Shown here piece after piece: positions 1-5,543 of a stretch of DNA of 9,492 nt. Numbering within the stretch: the first letter of the stretch is position 1; each line of letters opens with the position of its first letter. The notes under the pieces were generated by a model. The model did no database searches. It was not told the origin of the DNA and saw nothing but the letters and a program-made list of their open reading frames with translations. The position numbers were made by a program, and so were the translations under genes. Source of the stretch: Anaerolineae bacterium. Its GTDB lineage: Bacteria > Chloroflexota > Anaerolineae > B4-G1 > SLSP01. The stretch spans positions 1 through 9,492 of the forward strand of contig JAFGKB010000106.1 of NCBI GenBank assembly GCA_016928755.1, given 5' to 3'.

Positions 1-1134
1 ACGGCTGTGGTCAATGCCCGGCTGTTCCAGGCAGTGGAGGATGAGCGCGGACGGCTGCAAGCTGTGATTGAATCTAGCCGTGATGGTATTATCTTCGTGG
101 GGTTGGATATGCGGATTTTGGTTATGAACTCCCAGGCCTTGCATTTTTTGAAATTGGTGGGCACGCCTGATGACTGGGTGAATCTGTCTATGTCCTGCCT
201 GGTGACCCAACTGCGGGATGAGTTCCCTGATGTTGCCCGCCTGATTGTTCGGGAATTGCGCAAGGCAAGTAAGGACCAAAGTGCCTCCCGTCGGGGGGAA
301 TTTGTTATCGGCAACCGTGCCTTGCAGTGGCTGCATTTGCCGGTGGTTGTCAGTTCGGCGGCGCTGGGCCGGCTCATCGTCTACCGGGATGTGACTGAGG
401 AGCGGTTGTTAGAGCGAATGCGTGAGGATTTGACCCACTCGATGGTGCATGATTTGCGCAATCCTTTGACCGGGATTTACGGGGCGATAAAGCTCCTGGA
501 TCGGGTCTTGACTGCTGATGTTTTATCCCCTTCTCACCGGCAGATTTTCGACCTGATGCAAAGCTCCACCGAGCGGATGTTATCAATGGTCAATGCTATT
601 CTAGATATCAGTAAACTGGAAAGTGGGCAGATGCCTATCGTCCAAAAGGCGGTTGCCTTGCCGGATCTGGCTCAGAAAGTCTTGGATTTGCAACTTTCCC
701 TGGCCGCCGATAAGGACCTGCACCTGGAATTGGAGGTAGACCCAGATTTACCCCCGGTCTGGGTGGATTTGGAGCTTGTCCAGCGCGTGCTCCAGAACCT
801 GGTGGGGAATGCTATTAAGTTTACCCCGGAGAATGGTGTTGTGCGTATCAATGCCCATAAGGACTTGGATAATCCCGGCAAGATACGGGTGCAGGTCATT
901 GATACCGGTGAAGGTGTCCCCTCAGAAATTCAGGGGCGGCTATTTCAGAAGTTTGTCGCCGGGCAGCAGATTGGCCGGGGGAGTGGTTTGGGCTTGGCTT
1001 TCTGTCGTATGGTCTTGGAAGCGCATAAAGAGCGCATTTGGTTGGAGGATACTTCGGAGGCGGGTACCTCATTTTGCTTTACACTCCCGATAGTGTCAGA
1101 GGGGAACGCCTCCGAGATGGGGAGCTTAGTGTAA
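1..1134 (+). CDS. PAS-containing sensor histidine kinase, C-terminal part (5' end outside window)
   Basis: The reading frame is open from base 1, and the GTG at 7 is probably an internal Val. The first residues (TAVVNARLFQ) look like the last helix of a GAF domain, so the protein continues upstream. Numbering from the Val at base 7, a PAS-like region spans about 15-130. The HisKA helix follows, with the phospho-acceptor in HDLRNPL (H148). A HATPase_c domain then shows the N box (QNLVGNAIKFTP, N268), G1 box (DTGEGVP, D299), F box (LFQKFV) and G2 box (GRGSGLGLAF, about 323-332). No transmembrane segment or receiver domain is visible, so it is probably a cytoplasmic kinase or the soluble part of one. 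It autophosphorylates on His and passes the phosphate to a response regulator not present here. The signal is unknown. Family assignment is very sure; partner and role are not. Confidence 0.95.
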   Translation, partial: TAVVNARLFQAVEDERGRLQAVIESSRDGIIFVGLDMRILVMNSQALHFLKLVGTPDDWVNLSMSCLVTQLRDEFPDVARLIVRELRKASKDQSASRRGEFVIGNRALQWLHLPVVVSSAALGRLIVYRDVTEERLLERMREDLTHSMVHDLRNPLTGIYGAIKLLDRVLTADVLSPSHRQIFDLMQSSTERMLSMVNAILDISKLESGQMPIVQKAVALPDLAQKVLDLQLSLAADKDLHLELEVDPDLPPVWVDLELVQRVLQNLVGNAIKFTPENGVVRINAHKDLDNPGKIRVQVIDTGEGVPSEIQGRLFQKFVAGQQIGRGSGLGLAFCRMVLEAHKERIWLEDTSEAGTSFCFTLPIVSEGNASEMGSLV

Positions 1135-1176
1135 CAGAGGTCTTATTAGCTTATCCTACTGGTTTCTTTTAAAAAT

Positions 1177-1214
1177 AGTAGGTCTTGTTATGCGGCCGTA
1201 TAACAAGACCTACT
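1177..1214. terminator. Bidirectional intrinsic terminator between convergent genes
   Basis: A perfect 15-bp inverted repeat (1177-1191 with 1200-1214) encloses the 8-base loop gcggccgt. On the plus strand it is followed by TTTATA; on the minus strand the stem runs into TATTTTT. It lies 43 bp after the histidine kinase stop and 51 bp after the stop of the oppositely oriented three-gene operon, so it can end transcription from both sides. The rest of the 1135-1265 gap shows nothing else. Confidence 0.85.
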
Positions 1215-1265
1215 TTTATAAGGTGGAGATGATGTAAATCTGCCCCTCTACACCCACTACCGGGA

Positions 1266-1706
1266 TTATTCAGCCGGTTGCTCCGGCGTCTCCGGTGCTT
1301 CGGCACCGGGTTCTCTTTCTAAATTTCCTATCAGATTTTGAATCTCTTCATTGACCTTTTGCAAGGCTTGAATCAACTTCGGCCGGGTTTCATTATAAGC
1401 TTTCTGACCGGCCTCACGAGCGGAGCGGGCCATTTTGTCGGCCTCGCTGCGTATTTTCTGAGCTTCTTCTGAGTGCGCAGCTTTGTTAATGGCATCCCCT
1501 AATGAATCCACCATCGACTCCAACCCAGATTCCAGGTCTTTGACGTGTTGGCGGGTGCTTTCATCTTCCCACAATGAGCTAAATGCATCTGCAATGCTTT
1601 CCCCCAAGTTCTTAAACTGTTCACCTACATCCTTCCAAGCTGCATCGGTTTGATGCTGGTAGGTCCCTTGTTCGGCCCCTTGGGTTTGTTGTTTCTCTTC
1701 AGTCAT
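1266..1706 (-). CDS. Ala/Glu-rich helical protein of unknown function, third gene of the RHH operon
   Basis: This 146-residue protein is not recognised as a named family. It has no signal peptide or membrane segment. After a Gln-rich N-terminus (1-20), residues 21-130 are almost wholly predicted amphipathic helix rich in Ala, Glu, Lys and Gln, and a Pro/Glu tail follows (131-146). It resembles phasin-like or apolipoprotein-like helical proteins in texture only. The MTEE start and a segment near 22-42 (AAWKDVGEQF...LGESIADAF) echo the first gene of the operon (DAWKQVESFGETLSVAL), suggesting a shared module without the ribbon-helix-helix part. The ATG at 1706 is preceded by a purine-rich GAGGGGGG Shine-Dalgarno. 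It is 25 bp downstream of the 130-residue gene and so is very probably co-transcribed. Coding status is sure; function is unknown. Confidence 0.85.
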   Translation of the reverse strand: MTEEKQQTQGAEQGTYQHQTDAAWKDVGEQFKNLGESIADAFSSLWEDESTRQHVKDLESGLESMVDSLGDAINKAAHSEEAQKIRSEADKMARSAREAGQKAYNETRPKLIQALQKVNEEIQNLIGNLEREPGAEAPETPEQPAE

Positions 1707-1731
1707 TTTGATTTCCCCCCTCTTACTTTTC

Positions 1732-2124
1732 TTACTCGGTGATTTGCATCCCTGTCATTGAGCGTAACTGCTGCTTTAAGGATGAGATCTGCTCATTAGT
1801 GCGTTCTATTTTCTCAAAGAGCGGTCTTTTGGCCTTAATACCTTCGCCGATCAGGTAAACGGCTGCTTCAGGCCGGTTCTTGGCTGCGCCCGATTCGACC
1901 AACATATCCAGGTGTTTGCGGGTATCGCCATCAACATGAACCCATACATGTTGGGTAACGGTCTGTGCCGTCGTGAATACCGCCTTGCCCAAAGATTCCA
2001 GGAACTTACCGGTTTGATCTAATACCTTATCAAAGTGCTCGGTGGTTTTAGATGTCTCCGCCCCGGTACTCTCTTCTTCCGGTGATTCTAGGACTTCTCC
2101 TTCGATAACAGTTTCTTCAGTCAT
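1732..2124 (-). CDS. Ribbon-helix-helix-like small protein, paralog 2
   Basis: This 130-residue protein is a paralog of the next gene upstream. Both share the start M(S/T)EET..E.EV.E.P, an acidic low-complexity tail, and a C-terminal half with HLDMLVE, AA.LI.EGIKA and PLF. Residues about 59-96 have the order of a ribbon-helix-helix (CopG/MetJ-type) domain: a short strand (HVWVHV), helix A (DTRKHLDMLVES), a turn with K/R-N/S-R, and helix B (PEAAVYLIGEGI). A coiled-coil-like helix follows (104-123). The strand, which would contact DNA in true RHH repressors, has few basic residues, so DNA binding is not certain. Dimerisation or protein binding is an alternative. The ATG at 2124 has AAGGAG at 2138-2133, 8 nt upstream. 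The gene sits 44 bp after its paralog, with no terminator between. Nucleoid, regulatory or scaffold roles are all possible. Confidence 0.85.
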   Translation of the reverse strand: MTEETVIEGEVLESPEEESTGAETSKTTEHFDKVLDQTGKFLESLGKAVFTTAQTVTQHVWVHVDGDTRKHLDMLVESGAAKNRPEAAVYLIGEGIKAKRPLFEKIERTNEQISSLKQQLRSMTGMQITE

Positions 2125-2168
2125 AATATTATCTCCTTATCGTCATTTTAGACTTAAGTGCTGATTGC

Positions 2169-2591
2169 TTATAGCTCTTCTTCGGCGATGCCTTTATGAA
2201 CTTCTTCGCGTAATTGTTCGCGGAGTTCTGCTATTTGCTGGGTGATAGACCCTACACGATCAAAAAGCGGTTGGTTGGCCTTGATGCCCTCGTTGATGAG
2301 GAATGCTGCGCTTTCAGAGCGACTCTTGGTAACTTCCGCCTCCACCAGCATATCCAGGTGTTCTAATGCCTCATCATTGATGCGTACCATGACCACATTA
2401 CCACGCCCTTGCAGGGCCACACTTAGTGTTTCGCCGAAAGATTCCACCTGTTTCCACGCATCTTTTAGGGATGTGTTGCTCTGTTTCTTGGGTTCTTTCT
2501 TGGCCTCAGTGCCCTCAGTTGCTTCTGCCTGTGTTTTCTCCGGTTGAGGAACTTCTGTTACCTCTGCCTCAAAGATAGTTTCTTCACTCAT
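2169..2591 (-). CDS. Ribbon-helix-helix-like small protein, paralog 1 (first gene of operon)
   Basis: This 140-residue protein has an acidic, Glu/Thr/Lys-rich N-terminal tail (1-40), a helix (about 42-60), and an RHH-like core. The core consists of strand VVMVRI (66-71), helix A EALEHLDMLVEAE (74-86), a turn TKSRSES, and helix B SAAFLINEGI (94-103). The pattern closely follows CopG-type repressors, which usually read VRxPxELLxxLDxLVxxxxxxSRSEAIRxAIxEGL. A heptad-like helix (108-133) suggests further oligomerisation. The ATG at 2591 is supported by AGGAGG at 2603-2598, 6 nt away. It is the first gene behind the promoter at 2715-2687. That promoter overlaps phased ATTAC/GTAAT half-sites, which fits autoregulation by an RHH protein (inference). 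The exact family is not recognised, and the long acidic tail is unlike a minimal antitoxin. No toxin gene is adjacent. Confidence 0.87.
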   Translation of the reverse strand: MSEETIFEAEVTEVPQPEKTQAEATEGTEAKKEPKKQSNTSLKDAWKQVESFGETLSVALQGRGNVVMVRINDEALEHLDMLVEAEVTKSRSESAAFLINEGIKANQPLFDRVGSITQQIAELREQLREEVHKGIAEEEL

Positions 2592-2640
2592 TATTTGCCT
2601 CCTATATAATCTTTCCGTTTTTAACGTAAGTAAGCGTAAT

Positions 2641-2660
2641 CGGCGTTTTTACTTTCGCCG
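2641..2660 (-). other. Small hairpin in the 5' leader of the RHH operon
   Basis: CGGCG and CGCCG (2641-2645 and 2656-2660) can pair around a 10-base A/T-rich loop in the predicted leader, which would run from about 2680 to 2592. It is short, and no riboswitch fold is recognised. It may only stabilise the mRNA or serve as an extra binding site. Confidence 0.4.
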
Positions 2661-2666
2661 TTATTT

Positions 2667-2694
2667 GTAATTGTATTACGTGTAATATTGTAAT
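2667..2694. promoter_or_regulatory. Phased ATTAC/GTAAT operator candidate over the -10 box
   Basis: Read on the minus strand from 2694, the units are ATTAC-AAT-ATTAC-AC-GTAAT-ACA-ATTAC, so four 5-mers begin 8, 7 and 8 bp apart. The middle pair forms an inverted repeat (2675-2686). The array covers the predicted -10 (2692-2687) and the likely start site near 2680, a typical repressor position. A further plus-strand GTAAT lies at 2636-2640. RHH repressors such as MetJ bind tandem sites spaced about 8 bp, and the operon encodes RHH-like proteins, so autoregulation is a natural guess. AT-richness makes chance repeats possible. Confidence 0.5.
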
Positions 2695-2715
2695 ATGGTT
2701 TCATAGTTTTGTCAA
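2687..2715 (-). promoter_or_regulatory. Sigma-70-type promoter of the three-gene RHH operon
   Basis: On the minus strand a perfect -35 TTGACA (2715-2710) is followed after 17 bp by TACAAT (2692-2687), which matches the -10 consensus at 5 of 6 bases. Start of transcription is expected near 2680, giving a leader of about 90 nt before the ATG at 2591. It lies just downstream of the terminator of the LRR gene, so this operon is a separate transcription unit. It is the best promoter in the window. Confidence 0.8.
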
Positions 2716-2735
2716 GAGTTTCCGTAAAATTCGTA

Positions 2736-2781
2736 AAACAAGAGGCTCCAAAGGCATTTTTGCCTTTGGAGCCTCTTGTTT
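2736..2781 (-). terminator. Strong intrinsic terminator after the LRR gene
   Basis: A perfect 21-bp inverted repeat (2736-2756 with 2761-2781) encloses a 4-base loop. On the minus strand the stem ends in GTTTTACG followed by further A/T-rich sequence. It begins 19 bp after the LRR gene stop and ends 20 bp before the -35 box of the next operon, so it insulates the two units. The stem is unusually long for a bacterial terminator. Confidence 0.85.
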
Positions 2782-2800
2782 GTTAGTCTCTTGACCAGTT

Positions 2801-4198
2801 TTAGAGCCAGGAGTCTTTATCGTCAGGCTTGTCGAATTTATCCTCTAAGAAACGACCGTGAACCATAAGCTGTTGGGCGTTATCTTTGGAGAGTCGCCCG
2901 GCAATTGCTTCTAGTTCATCTTTGAGGACGATGAGTTGTTCCCGGAGCAGCTCGCGTGCGGTTTTGCCTTCTTGGAGGGGCTGGTTGTTGGCATAGTCTT
3001 TGGGGAGAATACGATAGTTGTTTAAAGCCTCCGGTAGGTATTCGGTGATGGTTTGGCGTATTGCATAGACATCCTGGTTCCCACTGGTAATATCCTCTAT
3101 GCTTGGTAGTATGGTCGATATCAAGCGCTCGATATCTTCAACTAATGTCACGATATCTTGGGGGAACTGCCCCTGGATTGAGGTCACGTGGTAGCGCATC
3201 TGTTTCTGTAGCCTCTCAATGGTAATCTCACCTGGAGAAATACCGGGTAGGGCACTGAGACTCTTGTCCGATGATGGGGGAAGTGCCTTGAGTTGCCTGA
3301 ATGCCAGCCCGCCGCCTACTACACCGGCGATGGCGATCAGGATTCCGGGAATGAGACCTACGAACAAGGTGGTGATTAAGCCGGTTACCCCAAGAACTCC
3401 GGCAATCCCGATGCCGGCAACCGGGGCCAGCCAGGTGTTTTTTCCTCCCTCTCTCGCCCTGACAATCTCCGCGGCCACAAGCCCTGAGCGTTCCACATGG
3501 ATGAGTCCCTTGAGCCAGTCCAGGAATTCGCTGTCTGTTGGCTCGGTTATCTGGGTTTCATTAAACAGGAACGCCTCCAAGGTTTTCATACGGGGAAGTG
3601 TTGGCGGTAAGGTTCCAGAGAGTGGATTATGGGATATATCCAGTGTTGTCAAGTTATCCAGGTTCCCGAAGGTGGGGGGGACATTGCCGCTGAATTCATT
3701 ATTTGACAGATTCAACCGCACCAAGCGGACCAGATCGCCAATTGCCAAGGGGATTTCTCCGTTTAGTTGGTTGTTATGTAAATCTAGTTCCTGTAGTTTG
3801 AGCAGAATTCCTAGCCGTGGGGGGATGCGTCCCCGTAGATTATTGTCGGCTAGATTCAGGATGGTGAGTTCTTTTAAACTCCCTAGTCTTTCGGGAATAC
3901 TGCCACGCAGGTCATTGCCGGATAGGTCCAAGTGAGTCAATTCAACAAGGTCCTTTAATGTTTCCGGTATAGTGCCGCTTAAATGGTTTTCCTTCAACGC
4001 CAGTCCGGTTATATGGCCTTTGCTGCAAGTCACACCATACCACGCGCAGGGAGAAGGTAGCTCTTCTTGCCCGTCGGTTGCTTGTGCTTCAGTAGCCTCG
4101 GCCCATCCTTTCTGGTTATGCCACTCCTTACCCTGAGTTGCGTTATATAACGCCAGCAGGGCTTCATATTCGTGTAGCGGAATTGAAGTCTCCATCAT
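2801..4198 (-). CDS. LRR protein with two-helix membrane hairpin and XpaC-like C-terminal domain
   Basis: This 465-residue protein has three parts. Residues 12-58 form an LRR N-cap of the type LLALYNATxGxxW...PCAWYGVTC, with C51 and C58. Residues 63-206 hold six 24-residue plant-type repeats (LxxLxLxxNxLxGxIPxxLgxL), and a seventh half repeat follows. Residues about 256-300 are strongly hydrophobic and Gly-rich, enough for two membrane helices. Residues 325-455 are helical, with YAIRQTITEYLPEALNNYRILP at about 378-399. This resembles XpaC (5-bromo-4-chloroindolyl phosphate hydrolysis family) proteins, which also start with two membrane helices and are encoded beside TelA/YaaN. That assignment comes from motif memory and synteny and is moderate. 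There is no signal peptide, so both ends should be cytoplasmic. GAAGGA (4206-4201) lies 2 nt from the first ATG and 5 nt from the second (4195), which may be the real start. It is 41 bp after telA and probably co-transcribed. Confidence 0.9.
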   Translation of the reverse strand: MMETSIPLHEYEALLALYNATQGKEWHNQKGWAEATEAQATDGQEELPSPCAWYGVTCSKGHITGLALKENHLSGTIPETLKDLVELTHLDLSGNDLRGSIPERLGSLKELTILNLADNNLRGRIPPRLGILLKLQELDLHNNQLNGEIPLAIGDLVRLVRLNLSNNEFSGNVPPTFGNLDNLTTLDISHNPLSGTLPPTLPRMKTLEAFLFNETQITEPTDSEFLDWLKGLIHVERSGLVAAEIVRAREGGKNTWLAPVAGIGIAGVLGVTGLITTLFVGLIPGILIAIAGVVGGGLAFRQLKALPPSSDKSLSALPGISPGEITIERLQKQMRYHVTSIQGQFPQDIVTLVEDIERLISTILPSIEDITSGNQDVYAIRQTITEYLPEALNNYRILPKDYANNQPLQEGKTARELLREQLIVLKDELEAIAGRLSKDNAQQLMVHGRFLEDKFDKPDDKDSWL

Positions 4199-4209
4199 TG
4201 TCCTTCATC

Positions 4210-4227
4210 AGAATGTTACAACATTCT
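4210..4227. repeat. Perfect palindrome between telA and the LRR gene
   Basis: AGAATGTT and AACATTCT flank the 2-base centre AC, an 18-bp dyad in the 41-bp gap of the operon. It lies just upstream of the Shine-Dalgarno of the LRR gene (4206-4201). With a 2-base centre it is better suited to protein binding as DNA than to a stable RNA hairpin, although an RNA stem with a larger loop could form. It has no U-tract, so it is not a terminator. No known regulator box is recognised. Confidence 0.5.
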
Positions 4228-4239
4228 AGTTAGCCTTAA

Positions 4240-5472
4240 TTAGAAGGTCACAACGCCTTCTGCATTATCCTCACCCACGCTGATTTTGCCATCAGAATCC
4301 ACACTTAGTGCCAGATTCTCGGTCGCCTCGATGGCGGTTGCGCCACGTTCGCGGTCGAGATAGGTCTTGGCCTTCTGTACTTCGGTGGTCAATACATTGA
4401 CCGTCTGCGCCATGTTATCCAAGGCTTGGAGCTTGAATTCCGAGATCATATCCATCGACTCGAAAACATTATTAAAGGCGACTTGGAGTTGTTCCATATT
4501 GACAGTTGAAGTAGTGGCCTGGCGGTGTATTTCCCCGGATTGGTTCTTCAACATCACCGATGTGGATTCTATAATATTGCTGGTTGTGGTATTTAAGGCG
4601 GTGACCTGGTCCAGTACCATTTTCTGATTCGTCAAGGCCTGGGCGACAATAATTGCAGTCCGCAAAGCTGAGACTGTAGTTGTGGTAGCCCGGTCTACGC
4701 CCTTAATAAGTTCCAGGTTGTTCTTGCGGACCATATCCAAGGCCAGATAGCCCTGGATGCTGACGGCCAATTGGGTTAACAGGTCTTGTTGTTTCTGGCG
4801 GATGTAGAAGAGCATATCTTCTTTTACGATACGGGCCTTTTCTGGGTTCTGGGTTTCGATCTCTGCTATGCGTGTTCCTAGTCCTGTGTCGAGTTGTTGG
4901 CATACATAAACATACTGTTGGAGACGTTGCATAATGTCCCACATATTAGCTTTTTCTTGCTCAATAGCCGCGTTATCCTTTCTCAGAGTGTCCTGCCCGT
5001 GGTAAAGTGCGTTGAGGATTGCATCAATCTGTTTCTGTGAAGACTGATACTTCTGGAAGTAGTTATTTACCTGGCTACCCCACGGGATAATGCCCAGGAT
5101 TTTGCGCTTACTCTCCTCTTGTTGTGCCGGGTCTAGGTCGGTTACCGTCCGGCGCAGTTCCAGGAGTGCCTGGGATACCGGGCTTTCTTCGCTTAGGGCA
5201 TTGACCGGACCTTCCAGCAACCGGTTGGATACATTAGCTGCTTCCCGGATTTCCTGGGTCCCCAGATTATGGATAGCTTGTACTTTGCCCTCAAAAGCCT
5301 CACTGTTAATCTCTGAACTGGTTACAATATCAACAAATTCTATGACCCGGCTGTCTAACTTCTGTACTGTGGCCTCGTCAAGTTTGACCATCCCATTAGC
5401 TTCTTCTTTCTTTACCGGTGCTACAGGTTGTGGTGGCGTAAGGGGTTCGGGTGGCGTCAATTCTATAGTCAT
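4240..5472 (-). CDS. telA: TelA/YaaN family protein (toxic anion resistance family)
   Basis: From the chosen start this is a protein of 410 residues with the TelA family pattern. It has a Pro-rich N-terminus, then long helices with the conserved LxxLRRTVTDLDP segment, the KRKILGIIPWGSQVNNYFQKYQSSQ region, and the core NNLELIKGVDRATTTTVSALRTA (251-273) followed by ALTNQKMVLDQVTALNTTTSNIIEST. No membrane segment or enzyme motif is visible. TelA was named from tellurite resistance on RK2. Chromosomal members (YaaN in Bacillus) are tied to envelope stress and resistance to cell-envelope antimicrobials, and they often lie beside xpaC. The downstream gene here ends in an XpaC-like domain. Two ATGs are in frame: 5478 is only 2 nt from the AGGAGG at 5486-5481, while 5472 is 8 nt away and is preferred. 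It follows the lipoprotein gene by about 70 bp without a terminator. The biochemical role is unknown. Confidence 0.93.
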   Translation of the reverse strand: MTIELTPPEPLTPPQPVAPVKKEEANGMVKLDEATVQKLDSRVIEFVDIVTSSEINSEAFEGKVQAIHNLGTQEIREAANVSNRLLEGPVNALSEESPVSQALLELRRTVTDLDPAQQEESKRKILGIIPWGSQVNNYFQKYQSSQKQIDAILNALYHGQDTLRKDNAAIEQEKANMWDIMQRLQQYVYVCQQLDTGLGTRIAEIETQNPEKARIVKEDMLFYIRQKQQDLLTQLAVSIQGYLALDMVRKNNLELIKGVDRATTTTVSALRTAIIVAQALTNQKMVLDQVTALNTTTSNIIESTSVMLKNQSGEIHRQATTSTVNMEQLQVAFNNVFESMDMISEFKLQALDNMAQTVNVLTTEVQKAKTYLDRERGATAIEATENLALSVDSDGKISVGEDNAEGVVTF

Positions 5473-5480
5473 TATCATGC

Positions 5481-5486
5481 CCTCCT
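5481..5486 (-). promoter_or_regulatory. Ribosome binding site that sets the telA start
   Basis: AGGAGG on the minus strand (5486-5481) is followed by GC-ATG-ATA-ATG. The spacing is 2 nt to the first ATG and 8 nt to the second, so translation should start at 5472 rather than 5478, giving a protein two residues shorter. Confidence 0.75.
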
Positions 5487-5512
5487 TAAAAATAAAAATA
5501 GGTTTATTTAAG

Positions 5513-5520
5513 TTACGTAA
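5513..5520. promoter_or_regulatory. TTACGTAA palindrome in the lipoprotein-telA gap
   Basis: The 8-bp palindrome TTACGTAA lies between the lipoprotein stop and telA. Its TTACGT half recurs in the operator-like array of the RHH operon (2676-2681). The overlapping 8-mer CGTAAAAT (5516-5523) recurs at 2723-2730, just upstream of that operon's -35. This might be a shared regulatory site, but short A/T-rich words recur by chance, so support is weak. Confidence 0.3.
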
Positions 5521-5543
5521 AATCCCGATTGCTAGTTGTAAGC

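Noticed and set aside
1732..2591. Toxin-antitoxin system based on RHH-like proteins
   Set aside because: RHH folds are common in antitoxins, but there are two paralogs with long acidic tails, no stop/start overlap and no toxin-like gene next to them.
3219..3935. Long plus-strand open frame (238 residues)
   Set aside because: It lies antisense within the LRR gene, is rich in Ser, Pro and Arg, has no ribosome binding site or family motif, and is explained by the LRR coding strand.
4210..4227. LexA-type SOS box in the telA-LRR gap
   Set aside because: The dyad does not have the GAAC-N4-GTTC form and lies between genes inside an operon rather than at a promoter.
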